Shown here in pieces: positions 1-8,502 of a stretch of 32,631 nt of DNA. Positions within the stretch are counted from its first letter, which is position 1. Each line of letters opens with the position of its first letter. The position numbers and the translations under genes are program-made. Where the stretch lies: assembly GCF_003933965.1 (NCBI RefSeq), contig NZ_RSAJ01000028.1:1-32631 (forward strand). Direction: 5' to 3'. Source of the DNA: Streptomyces sp. RP5T (GTDB lineage: Bacteria > Actinomycetota > Actinomycetes > Streptomycetales > Streptomycetaceae). Below the pieces are notes generated by a model, which was not told where the DNA came from, ran no database searches, and saw nothing but the letters and a program-made list of their open reading frames with translations.

Positions 1-76
1 CATCCTCACCCGGCCACGCCCCCTCACCCCCATCACCGAACTCCGATGACCACCCCGGGCCGCACGGCCCGCCGGC

Positions 77-187
77 CTACACCTCGATGTAGGCGACGAC
101 GACCACGGTGCGCAGGGCGGTAACGAAGTACAGGACGCGGACGTGCTCGATGTCGTCGGTGTACTGGCGCAGCTGCGGGGCCGGTCG
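77..187 (-). pseudogene. C-terminal remnant of an unrecognised protein
   Basis: The last roughly 36 codons of a minus-strand frame ending at the stop at 77-79 have almost uniform G or C at third positions, then this bias collapses upstream of about 187. The encoded tail is hydrophobic and ends with VVVVAYIEV after a VRVLYFV stretch. A beta-strand-rich C-terminus of this sort could come from a RelE/ParE-like toxin, but I cannot confirm the family. No start codon or upstream body is preserved, so I treat it as a gene remnant. The rest of positions 1-474 shows no convincing gene. Confidence 0.3.
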
Positions 188-474
188 AGGTGCCGGAATG
201 CCGGGTGCCGGCGTCGGGGTGGGGGCCGACGAAGAGGAAGACCAAGGCATGGGGAGCAGGCGCCATCCGTGGGACGCGTAGTCATTCGAGTGGGACCAAC
301 TCAGGTCCCCTCCGACATTGCCGTAATCCGCCTCTCCTCCCGTCTGCTGTCGGCGCCACCGTCGCCGACCTGCGGTCGGCGGATCTGCCGCCAGGCCGTA
401 CACACCCTCCCAGCGCATGAACAGATCAGCGTGTCACGCATCAATAAGGCCGACCCTCTGCTACAACCGCAAAC

Positions 475-1245
475 ATGTCTCAAGAGGACCCAAGAAATTT
501 CAACCCATCTAGCCTGATTTCCAGCCTTCCTAAGATTGCATTCAGCCTTCCCACATTTGCCACTATCACGGCCGCCACGGGCTTCGTTTTGTTCGCAGTA
601 CTCAATCGCTTCGGCGAGCAGTTTTACAATCCGCTCAACATCGACCCTATCGAGGTCGGCATCGGATACCAGGAAACACTGTTTAGGTCTTACGGCTTTC
701 TTGCGGTGATTCTTCTGGGTTCAGCCCTACTACTGGCAGCCCTTTCCCTCTACGTCATGGCGTTTCTGGTGATTACGCTGATCGTTTGGCTGAGCACTAG
801 AGGGAAACGGTCACCAAAAAATAATAGAAACGCCACAAGGAATTCAAGAAGGAGAGAGTGGTGGCGGAATGCCGCCAAATGGAGCTTGGCTGCATACGGA
901 GTTGGGTTTGTAATTTTCTCCTTCACGCATGTCTACTTCAGGGCAAGTGACTACGTCGCAGCCAGTAGAGAGTCAGTACGACACGGCCGTGAAGTCGCGC
1001 CGCTAACCATGTGCAAATTCACAGCACTTGATCTTTCCGCGCCAAGGGCGACGGTCCGCGATCGCCAATCAGGGGCCACGCTGCACCAAAATCTACGTTT
1101 GCTCTACATGGGAACCAGTAACGGAATCTCCCTCTTCTACAATTCCACCAATAAGAAGGCGATTCGAATTCCTTCCTCGAGCATCACTGTCGAAACATCT
1201 GGAAATGGCGGCACTCCTTCATGTAGCTTCCCTTGGGTGTGGTGA
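475..1245 (+). CDS. Membrane protein of unknown function, low GC
   Basis: A 256-residue protein that I do not recognise. The N-terminal half has hydrophobic segments at about residues 25-43, 70-107 (long enough for two passes) and 134-153. A very basic loop with many Arg, Lys and Asn lies near 108-133. A soluble C-terminal domain from about 155 to 256 ends in CSFPWVW. Codon use is clearly unlike the neighbours: AT-rich third positions (gtgattacgctgatcg, aaaaataataga) stand out from the flanking DNA, which suggests recent acquisition. It stands alone, with a remnant on the left and a truncated helicase facing it on the right. Start ATG at 475; no strong ribosome binding site is visible. Confidence 0.6.
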   Translation: MSQEDPRNFNPSSLISSLPKIAFSLPTFATITAATGFVLFAVLNRFGEQFYNPLNIDPIEVGIGYQETLFRSYGFLAVILLGSALLLAALSLYVMAFLVITLIVWLSTRGKRSPKNNRNATRNSRRREWWRNAAKWSLAAYGVGFVIFSFTHVYFRASDYVAASRESVRHGREVAPLTMCKFTALDLSAPRATVRDRQSGATLHQNLRLLYMGTSNGISLFYNSTNKKAIRIPSSSITVETSGNGGTPSCSFPWVW

Positions 1246-1400
1246 TACTGGGGCAGTAGCCGCCGAATGAATCGCAGAAGCGCGTTAAAGCCAGACCCCT
1301 GCATGCGATGCGAGAGGAATCGACAAGAGCACTCCCCAGTCGAATGCGCGCCCCCATCTCCTACAGCGCGCCCTAAAACACCTCAAACAAGCTGTTCCAC

Positions 1401-1688
1401 TCAAGTGAGATTGATACAGCCACGCAAAGTGCGGTTGTACGTCAACACCAGGACCCTGACCGTGCCGTCGATGAAGCCGTCACGGTGTCGGCGCTGCCAG
1501 AAACCGACCGTGAACCGCAGCCGGAACGGAGCCGTCGTCGTCTTCCCGCTTCCCGCGGCGCCCCTCACGACGAACACGCCCGGCTTGTAGTTGTTGATCA
1601 CTGTCAGTTGCTCACTCGTCGGCTTCGACGGCCGCAGCATCTTCATCCCGAGCGTCCCCTCCCCAAGGATCCTCGCAAGTGACGCCAT
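1401..1688 (-). pseudogene. UvrD/Rep-type helicase, N-terminal fragment
   Basis: A 95-residue reading frame starts at ATG 1688 and stops at 1401-1403. It contains a Q-motif-like PTSEQLTVI followed by the Walker A motif GAAGSGKTTTA near residues 43-53, then the VRVLVLTYNRTL stretch that begins motif Ia in superfamily 1A helicases. Full UvrD/PcrA-like proteins are 600 or more residues long, so everything after motif Ia is missing. The stop falls in a stretch with no further helicase coding downstream, so this is a truncation and not a frameshift. A function as an ATP-driven DNA helicase is therefore not retained. Confidence 0.7.
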
Positions 1689-2499
1689 GTTAAAAGCCGT
1701 CGTGATCAGCCGTATTGGCAAGTGATGCCGGCAGGGACCTGCGCGCCGAGCTCTCCGCGTACATCCCCCGGTAGGCGGGCCGAAGAGCGGAGGTATCGGG
1801 CTGATACGAGCAGCATGAGCACCCCCCCCCGCCGTACGCCGGGGCCTGGCCCGGGCGGCGCCGAGCTCACCGGCGTTGACCAGAGCCATCCTCAACTCGA
1901 TTACGACATCGGTAAGTTCAACCCGGGGCTGAGCCGTCGCGGTGTCCAGCAGCGTACGGGCATGCCGTCGTACAGCCGCATCCCGCCACGTCCCCGCAGG
2001 CCTGCTCGCGGCACAGGAGCAGCAGTTCATCCTTGGCACCGCGACGGGCGGCGGCGCGCTCGGCGACCAGTCGCCATCCATCAAGGGCGGGGAATACGCG
2101 GCGTTCGCCCGCATCAGCTCCAGCCACACCGTATCCTCGACGGCCGCGTCACTCAGGGCGCCCGCGACGGGCGGCAGGCGGCTCGCGCGCGGCCCGCCAC
2201 AGCACCACCACCGCCCCCGCCATCTCGGCGGCAGCCGAGCGACGCCGTCGACCGCGCGGGGCATGGCCGCCGATCGCCTCCAGCAGCCGGGAGAGACCGC
2301 GGCAGGGCGCACAACGTCGGCCCTGCGCACCCTCATCGCCAGCCCCTGCCGATGGGTGCCGCGGGCCAGCCTGTGCAGGCTGGGCTTGCAAGGTCCCCGG
2401 GCGGCATCGATCTCGCCGGGCGGCGGCCGATGTCCGGCGTGGCTGTTCGGTGCTGACGAGCGGTGATGCGAGTGGACGCCGGGCGACGCCGGGGGGGGA
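1689..2499 (-). other. Decayed region with broken minus-strand coding traces
   Basis: No intact gene is seen here. On the minus strand, coding-like pieces with good third-position GC alternate between frames. One includes EDTVWLELMRANAA near 2100-2145, another RRVFPALDGWRLVAERAAA near 2035-2095, and a third RTLLDTATAQPRVELTDVV near 1900-1960. The pattern suggests a former gene broken by several frameshifts. The product is not recognised. Confidence 0.3.
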
Positions 2500-3447
2500 C
2501 TACGGCTCGTCGACGTAGTGCAGGACGACAGTGCGCCGGACACCGGCCTCCAGCATGGCCTGGGCCCGGTGCTGGCCGTTGATGTAACCGGTCTGGCTGG
2601 CCGGCTGGATCGCGTTGGAGACGCTAAACAGCGAGGCCAGCGCCTCGGTATGCCACTGGGAGGCTACGGCCGCGTCCGCGTGGGCGATGGCGAACTCCTC
2701 CATGCCGTCGGGTTCCACGGACTGCGCGCGGGCCCGCTCGAGGAGCTCCAGCGCCATCGCGTTGACCGCGTGCCAGTCGCCGCCGTGGTACCAGCAGCAG
2801 GTACGGGCGGCCCCGCGGTCCGGCCGCACCTGCCGTGTCCAGCGGCGCCACCAGGGCACCCCGGCCGGCATGCACGCCGGCTCGCGGAACGGCTTCGGGC
2901 GGGCGAGACGGGCCACTGCGAACTGGGCGAACACCAGCCGCGGTTCCGGCTCGACGGCGCGCGGCACGTAACCGGTGCCGCGGTCCGTGGCGACCGTCGC
3001 ACCAACCAGGTCCTGCAACTGCTCGTGGGTGATCACCGACCAGCGCGGGCCGTGCGGGCGGTAGCGGTCGACGCCGGCGAACACCACGTGCCGAATGCGG
3101 CTCTCCCGCGGTACCCCTTGTGCCTGTGCCTCCAACTGCTGTTCCACCCACACTGGCGGCAGGTCCTGGTCGGGGCAGTGCCGCTCCCACACCGCGCCCG
3201 CGAACCTCTCCACCCCATTCATCAGGCTCATGCCCTCCTCGCCGGCGATCTGGGTCGCCACCGCGACCGGGCGCGCCCCGGGAGCGGTGAACAACTGCAG
3301 CCGCAACGTCCCCGGCAGGGTGGGGGCGGTGAACATGTGGTCGTCCACGCTCAGCCGACGCGCAGCTGCCAGGGCGCGAAGGTCGTCCTGGTCGCCAGGG
3401 CGCGATGCCGGCTCGGGGGCTGGGCTGGCGGGAAGGTCATCGGTCAT
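2500..3447 (-). CDS. Actinomycete protein of unknown function
   Basis: A 315-residue soluble protein from ATG 3447 (MTDDLPASP). The same frame stays open further upstream, but coding bias begins around this ATG. The N-terminal part is acidic and proline-rich (1-30). The C-terminal end carries GYINGQHRAQAMLEAGVRRT about 20 residues before the stop, a motif resembling the GQHR-type signature of ParB/Srx-like nucleotide-binding folds; this resemblance is weak and I do not assign a function. There is a tryptophan- and cysteine-containing stretch (WYHGGDWHAVNAM) in the middle. No signal peptide or membrane segment is seen. An overlapping plus-strand frame at 2518-3540 is judged a shadow. Confidence 0.6.
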   Translation of the reverse strand: MTDDLPASPAPEPASRPGDQDDLRALAAARRLSVDDHMFTAPTLPGTLRLQLFTAPGARPVAVATQIAGEEGMSLMNGVERFAGAVWERHCPDQDLPPVWVEQQLEAQAQGVPRESRIRHVVFAGVDRYRPHGPRWSVITHEQLQDLVGATVATDRGTGYVPRAVEPEPRLVFAQFAVARLARPKPFREPACMPAGVPWWRRWTRQVRPDRGAARTCCWYHGGDWHAVNAMALELLERARAQSVEPDGMEEFAIAHADAAVASQWHTEALASLFSVSNAIQPASQTGYINGQHRAQAMLEAGVRRTVVLHYVDEP

Positions 3448-3637
3448 CCCCCGATCATTCCCGACCTGGCGGACCTGAACATCCGGTACATCCGCACCGA
3501 CGTCGTGCACGTCGACGGCACCGCGCGCGATCAGCGGTGAGTACGCCGCCCTCGTCGTCGGCAAGTCGACGCCCGTCCCGCTCCGTGGAGCCGGTTTCAC
3601 CGCGACCACGTCGGCGCCCCTCAGGCCAGCTTCCGCC

Positions 3638-3916
3638 TTGCCCGTCTCTACGGCGCAGCTGGCCGGCATCACGACGTCCTCCACGCCTTCCAGGAGTATC
3701 GAGATCACCGCCGCCCTCGACCAATCTCACCCCGAACGCGGCATCAAGAACACCGTCGTACGCACCACCGTCGAAAACCTCGTCGCCAAGGGCCAGGCCC
3801 AGCGCACCAAGCAAGGACGCTCCGTCTACTACACCGCCCCCGATGCACCCCAGACCACGCCATCCGTCCCGGCCGAGTCACACCAACAGGAGGCTCAACC
3901 CGAGAAAGCCCCGTAG
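3638..3916 (+). CDS. Small winged-helix-like protein, possibly truncated
   Basis: The 92-residue frame from TTG 3638 contains a segment (about residues 20-65) with the look of a winged helix: SIEITAALDQSHPERGIKN, then a recognition-helix-like TVVRTTVENLVAKG and a beta wing GRSVYYTAP. This resembles the small DNA-binding domains in which a helix is followed by a basic wing. The tail after residue 68 is proline- and glutamine-rich. The same frame stays open upstream to about 3482 with good third-position GC, and a different frame with good GC bias ends at 3540 (NIRYIRTDVVHVDGTARDQR), so an original longer gene may have been frameshifted near 3540. The start is uncertain. Confidence 0.45.
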   Translation: MPVSTAQLAGITTSSTPSRSIEITAALDQSHPERGIKNTVVRTTVENLVAKGQAQRTKQGRSVYYTAPDAPQTTPSVPAESHQQEAQPEKAP

Positions 3917-4156
3917 CCGTCCCAGCCCGCAGCCAGCACTGGCGGTTTTGCGTTCTGGCGTCGCATGCGCCTGATATTTAGGGTGCATACGGGGGCTTGC
4001 GTGTTTTGTGGGGATGTTTTGTATGTGATTGCCCAGCAGGCCACACTGGCGGGCCGGACCGACGGACGACCCTGCGTCGCAAGTCAGGCCGCTGCTGGCG
4101 CTAACGATGCAGATCAGGCAGTAGGTGTCCGGCGCGTTTCGCCATGATCTTCGATG

Positions 4157-4647
4157 TCAGGGAACGATCCATCCTCGCAGCCCTCGAAGACGGCGAGTCC
4201 ACCCGCTCAGCTCGCACGGATCTTCCCCTCCAGGGCCGCTGGACATGAATCGGCGGAGTTGGGTGAACGCCTGGCCGTGACCTTGCTCGGCGGCTTGCTC
4301 TGCCTGACCCCATACCTTGCTGACTGGCCATTGGTCCACCTGGGTCCGCATCCCCTTCCGCCAGATGTCCCACGTGGCGTCGCTGATCCATCCGGAGGCG
4401 CGCAGATCGAGCTCGTCCTCGCAGAGTGACAGATAAGCCAGCAGTGCCTTGTGGTCCTCCTCCTCGAGTTCTTCGCCGTCATCGTGCCCTGTGGTAGCGC
4501 GGAGAGAGAGGCGGTCCAGAAGCATCCAATAGCGGCTGACACAGAAGTCCTCGAACGCGCGATCCGTTGGCGCTGGCCCTGCCGCAGCCCTCCGACCGCC
4601 AGCAGCACACCCACCGCCGTCGCGATCCCGGCGATGTCGCTGATCAT
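4157..4647 (-). pseudogene. Frameshifted membrane-anchored hypothetical protein
   Basis: Two frames join into one sensible protein of about 160 residues. The first starts at ATG 4647 (MISDIAGIATAVGVLLAVGG, one membrane segment, then GLRQGQRQR). The second carries AFEDFCVSRYWMLLDRLSL and continues with an acidic helical region to the stop at 4157-4159. The switch lies near 4555-4565, where the first frame turns into low-quality sequence and the second begins. Either a true inactivating frameshift or a sequencing error is possible. The family is a short N-terminally anchored actinomycete protein of unknown function. Confidence 0.6.
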
Positions 4648-4689
4648 CTGTTCTCCCCCGTCGTCACCTGAGTTGGTAGCTGCAGGCCG

Positions 4690-5100
4690 TCAGGAGCGGG
4701 AGCCGGAGTAGCCGAGCAGCAGGTGCCGCCGGTTGGGCTGGCGGTCCCGGATGACGAGGTAGAGGACCTTCAGGGCTGCTTCCTCATTCGGGAAAAGTCC
4801 CCGGCGCCTCGTCGCCTGGCGGAAGCGGGAGTTGAGGGACTCAATCATGTTGGTCGTGTAGACGATCTTGCGGATCTCGGGCGGGAACCGCAGGAACATC
4901 ACGAAGTGTTCCCAGCTGCGGCGCCAGACCCCGATCAGGGCCGGGTAGCGGGCGCCCCAGATCTCCTCGAACTCGGCGAACCGCTGCTCGGCGGCGTCGA
5001 CGGTGGCAGCCGTATAGACCTGGCGGAGTTCCTTGGCGATCTGTGACCAGTGTTTGGTCGAGGCGCACTTGAGACTGTTGCGGACCATGTGGACTGCCCA
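4690..5100 (-). pseudogene. IS256-family transposase, 3' fragment
   Basis: About 135 residues of the C-terminal part of a mutator/IS256-type DDE transposase. Diagnostic pieces are VHMVRNSLK at the upstream edge, RYPALIGVWRRSWEHFVMF in the middle and the signature YTTNMIESLNSRFRQATRRRG, which contains the third catalytic acidic residue (Glu of NMIESLN). Full transposases of this family are around 400 residues; the first two catalytic aspartates are missing. An in-frame TGA lies just upstream of the VHMVRN segment, at about 5106-5108, and the coding similarity stops there. No inverted repeats of the element could be identified. Confidence 0.85.
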
Positions 5101-5170
5101 TCAGTGATCCTTCCCGGCAGAGACCGCATCTCATGCCAGACGGGTCATACCGGGGCATACGCAAACTTCA

Positions 5171-5398
5171 GGACAGTCCCGACCACGCAGCCCAGAAGCG
5201 TTGTCCGGACAACTCATGAGACACGGTCTGCCCACCATCGCCGCCCGCAACACGGCCCTGTTCGGCATGGCCGGGGAACTACCGCCGATCGTCATCAGCG
5301 ATCTTTTCGGTGTCCACAGGAACACCGCGAACCAGTGGGCGGCGCTCGCCCAGGACAGCTGGGCCAACTACCTCGCGGCCCTCCGGAAAATCAAATAG
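5171..5398 (+). pseudogene. Integrase/recombinase-like protein, C-terminal fragment
   Basis: The frame ending at the stop at 5396-5398 encodes MRHGLPTIAARNTALFGMAG, LPPIVISDLFGVHRNTANQW and ALAQDSWANYLAAL. This looks like the C-terminal tail found on many Streptomyces tyrosine-recombinase-like proteins: ARNTAL, LP.pv..dl.gvh..TA..W and W..Yla. The catalytic domain that would precede it is absent, because upstream of about 5171 the sequence abuts the transposase remnant. A TTG at 5201 could serve as a start but the product would be a 65-residue tail only. It is most likely debris from a mobile element. Confidence 0.55.
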
Positions 5399-5651
5399 AC
5401 ACTTCAGGCCAACAACCTCCGTTTCCTGTGACAGCACGGGCCACTCGGCGCAATCTAATGCGTTGCACATTGGATGACGGTGCGTCAATCGAAAAGGCTG
5501 TCGAACGTGTGCCTTGGGTGCATGCTGGCACGATTGATGCAAGAGGGAGTGAAAATTCTGGTCGGCCCTCGGAGCGCCTCGAAGAGACGCATAATGCTGT
5601 AGAGCAGGAATCGTTAGGTCTGCGGTCTGGGCGTTTTGCATCGGGGGTGCT
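5399..5651. other. Upstream region of the CHAT gene
   Basis: No gene is recognised. The DNA is less GC-rich than its surroundings. It contains the imperfect inverted repeat listed at 5453-5475 and should hold the promoter of the CHAT gene. Confidence 0.4.
5453..5475. promoter_or_regulatory. Imperfect inverted repeat upstream of the CHAT gene
   Basis: Arms ATCTAATG (5453-5460) and CATTGGAT (5468-5475) are complementary except for one G-T position, separated by seven bases. It lies about 180 bases before the CHAT start. It could be an operator, but no regulator gene is adjacent and the match may be chance. Confidence 0.25.
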
Positions 5652-8498
5652 GTGTTGAGCCGCAGGAGATACACGCAAGACCAGCCCTACGACCTGTATG
5701 TGCTTCACCGGGACGTTGGGCTGGCTGTCCAGCAGGGGGCGAGCAGTCCAGAGGACTTGGTGCGTATCGCTTCGGTGATTCTGGATGGCCTGGGGTGTGC
5801 CACTGCGGACGAGGCATGGAACAGACTGTGCGCGGATTTCAGGGCAGGCGCGAGAGGTACACCCTCGTCCGGCTGGCAGGCCGCGATCATTCTGAAGATG
5901 ATGCACTACCTGGGGTTCGTGGGGAGGCTGTCCGATGAATACGCGCGCATCGAACTCTGCGAAGAGGTTCTCCGCCATGGTCAGGCGGCATGGCAGGCAA
6001 CCGCTGTGCTCTTCTCGGCGTCACGTGGCATGCGCTTAGGGATGGGCAACCCGGCCGCCCTTCAGGTGGAGCTTGATATCGTTGAGCGGGCACGTGGAAC
6101 TGCGTCTGGCGACACGCCGGAACTCGACCTGGTGCGGGCATTCTTGCGTTTCCACCTGGGTCTGTTCGGCGGCGCTGATGACTTCGACGCCGCGATTGAG
6201 GAGTTGAACGCACTCCGAGGAACCCGTGCGGCCCGCGCCGAGAAAGATCATCTGTTGGATGCGGTGATTGCCTTCCTTCGGATGCAGCAGGCATCGAGGA
6301 GGGAAGACGAAGGTGCCCTTGTGGCCAGGATGGTCGAACTGGACACCGTGCTGGACGCGTCGCCTCTCAATGGGCCAGTGCGGCTGCGGATGGAAGCCTG
6401 GCGCGAGTTGGCCTGGGAGACGTTACAGGGGCTTCGTGCCGCACGGGGCGAGGGACGTGACACCGAGGGCGAGCGTTGCGTGCATTCCGCCGACGCGGTG
6501 AGGGACCAGGCACGGGCGCTCCCCGCGTATATGCGTCTGTCCGTGTTGTGCGAGACGGGTGTAGCCCGTCTGCTTCGCGCGGTGGCGACTGACGATCCAG
6601 CAGGGGCACGGGAGGCCCTCTCCTTGCTCGGCGAAGGTATCGAACTCCTCGAGCTGGACGATTGGCGCTGGACCCCCTACGTCTACCAGTTTGGGTGGGG
6701 TCACTTCTGGATTGCTGAGCGAGATGGTATTGGCGAAGGCCATCAGCCGGGTTCGTTCGACCTTGGGATCGACTGGCTCACTCGTGCTGTGCGGGCGTCC
6801 GAGCAGTGCGAGCATCCGATGTGGGCCGACATGTCCTTCACCCTGGCCCTGGCCCTGTGGGCCAGGGGCGAGGTGTTCCCGCACGAACCCTCCGGCCGCG
6901 CGGACCTCGACGCCGCCCGACGTACTGGCCTGGATGCTGTGACCGGCGCCGTGCGGAGCGTCCTGCTCCAGTCGGGTACACCCCATGCGGCGGAGAACGC
7001 CCAGGGGGTCGGGCAGCGGGCCCTCACCGTTGCTGGCTGGTGCCTGGGTGCCGATGCGCTTACTGACGCCGTCCGCGCGCTGGAGGCGGGTCGAGGACTC
7101 ACCCTGCACGCCGCCACTGTGTGGGCGTCCGTGGAGAAGATGCTGGACGCACTCGGCGAAGGCGAAGAGGAACAGAAACTTGCCGACGAGTGGCGTACTG
7201 CGGGTGATGTTCTGCCCGGAAAACCATGGAGCGCCGCCCATGCCGCAGCGAGCGCAGGCCAGCCAGTTCAGTCGAGCCGTCTACGCAGACGAGTGCTAAA
7301 GGCGCTGGAGAACTCCCCGCACGGGGAACGGATGCAGGATGTGCCGGAACCCGACCGGATCGGCGTTGCGCTGCGCACCATGGGCCGGACAGCGCTCGTC
7401 TACCTGCTGCCAAAGACGGAAAGGCAACCCGGGGCCGCGCTGGTGATCACATCAGCCGGCGGCGTGCGGGCCGTGCGGCTGCCCTCCCTGAACCTGGCCG
7501 CTCCCGAACTTGTAGCCTATCGCCGCACCGGGAGCCCAGGGCGGGACGCGGGCGGGCCGCCCACGGAGGACTCAGTCCCGCCGCCCTACGATCCTGGGGC
7601 GTTGGGACTGCTGTGCGACTGGGCAGGGCGGGCTGTGATGGAGCCGCTGCTCAGGGAAGTTCCGGGGCCTGAGGGGAAGGAGCCATCGCTGGTCCTGGTG
7701 CCGATGGCGGAGCTGAGTGCCGTGCCCTGGCACGCGGCGCGGCTGCCGGGCTCCGGGCGGTATGCGTGCCAGGAGGCGAACATCTCGTACATCCCCTCGG
7801 CCAGGCTCCTGTGCGAAGTGGCCGAACGCCCGGCAACGCGGATGCACCAGACGCTCGTGGTCGGCGATCCGGAGCGAAACCTTCCGCATGCGGGTGAGGA
7901 GGCAAACGCCATCCTCAAGACGTTCTATCCGGGCGGTGATCTGCTCGGGCCTGGAATCGCTACACCGGCGGCCGTGAAGGACTGGCTCGGACGCCAGCGG
8001 GGCGGAGTGCTGCATCTGGCCTGTCACGGGATGGTGGAGCAGGGCGAGCAGGTGGAGCAGGGCCAACGGCACAGCTCGTATCTCAGGCTCGCCGACGGGC
8101 GCAGGTTGCCGGCCGAGGAACTCACGGAAGGGTCAGCCCGGTACCCGGGGCTGGAGTTGGTGGTGCTGGCCGCATGCCGGTCTAACGTGTCCGGGCGCGG
8201 GTGGGATGAGGCCTACAGCATGGCAACCGCGTTCCTAGTTGCCGGCGCCCGGTCGGTCGTCGGGTCACTCTGGCCGGTCCCCGACGATACGACGTCATTG
8301 CTCATGTACATGACTCACCACTACCTGAACCAGGAGGGACAGACACCAGGGACGGCCCTGCGCAGCGCACAGACGTGGATGCTGGATCCCATGCGCGTGG
8401 CGCCCCCCGAGATGCCGACCCCCATGAAGGAGCGAGTGCCCCAGCTCAGGGAATCGGATCTCGTGGGATGGGCCGGTTTCACGCATCTCGGGTGGTGA
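5652..8498 (+). CDS. CHAT-domain caspase-like protease with helical repeat N-terminus
   Basis: A 948-residue protein. Residues 1 to about 520 are alpha-helical with repeated Leu/Ala-rich segments typical of degenerate TPR arrays. The C-terminal 300 residues or so form a CHAT (caspase HetF associated with TPRs) peptidase domain: LVPMAELSAVPWHAARLP opens it, GVLHLACHG supplies the catalytic His (about residue 792), and LELVVLAACRSN supplies the catalytic Cys (about 842). The usual ATAFLVAGARSVVGSLWPV follows. Both dyad residues are present, so it should be an active cysteine endopeptidase. The family is used in programmed cell death and anti-phage systems, where the repeat region senses a partner and CHAT cleaves an effector. 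The start may be GTG 5652 or TTG 5655; a GGGGG stretch lies just upstream. It is convergent with the caspase-family gene, with four bases between the stop codons. No signal peptide. Confidence 0.88.
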   Translation: MLSRRRYTQDQPYDLYVLHRDVGLAVQQGASSPEDLVRIASVILDGLGCATADEAWNRLCADFRAGARGTPSSGWQAAIILKMMHYLGFVGRLSDEYARIELCEEVLRHGQAAWQATAVLFSASRGMRLGMGNPAALQVELDIVERARGTASGDTPELDLVRAFLRFHLGLFGGADDFDAAIEELNALRGTRAARAEKDHLLDAVIAFLRMQQASRREDEGALVARMVELDTVLDASPLNGPVRLRMEAWRELAWETLQGLRAARGEGRDTEGERCVHSADAVRDQARALPAYMRLSVLCETGVARLLRAVATDDPAGAREALSLLGEGIELLELDDWRWTPYVYQFGWGHFWIAERDGIGEGHQPGSFDLGIDWLTRAVRASEQCEHPMWADMSFTLALALWARGEVFPHEPSGRADLDAARRTGLDAVTGAVRSVLLQSGTPHAAENAQGVGQRALTVAGWCLGADALTDAVRALEAGRGLTLHAATVWASVEKMLDALGEGEEEQKLADEWRTAGDVLPGKPWSAAHAAASAGQPVQSSRLRRRVLKALENSPHGERMQDVPEPDRIGVALRTMGRTALVYLLPKTERQPGAALVITSAGGVRAVRLPSLNLAAPELVAYRRTGSPGRDAGGPPTEDSVPPPYDPGALGLLCDWAGRAVMEPLLREVPGPEGKEPSLVLVPMAELSAVPWHAARLPGSGRYACQEANISYIPSARLLCEVAERPATRMHQTLVVGDPERNLPHAGEEANAILKTFYPGGDLLGPGIATPAAVKDWLGRQRGGVLHLACHGMVEQGEQVEQGQRHSSYLRLADGRRLPAEELTEGSARYPGLELVVLAACRSNVSGRGWDEAYSMATAFLVAGARSVVGSLWPVPDDTTSLLMYMTHHYLNQEGQTPGTALRSAQTWMLDPMRVAPPEMPTPMKERVPQLRESDLVGWAGFTHLGW

Positions 8499-8502
8499 AC
8501 CG

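Noticed and set aside
2518-3540. 340-codon open frame on the plus strand
   Set aside because: The minus-strand frame at 2500-3447 has a more protein-like composition and a coherent C-terminal motif.
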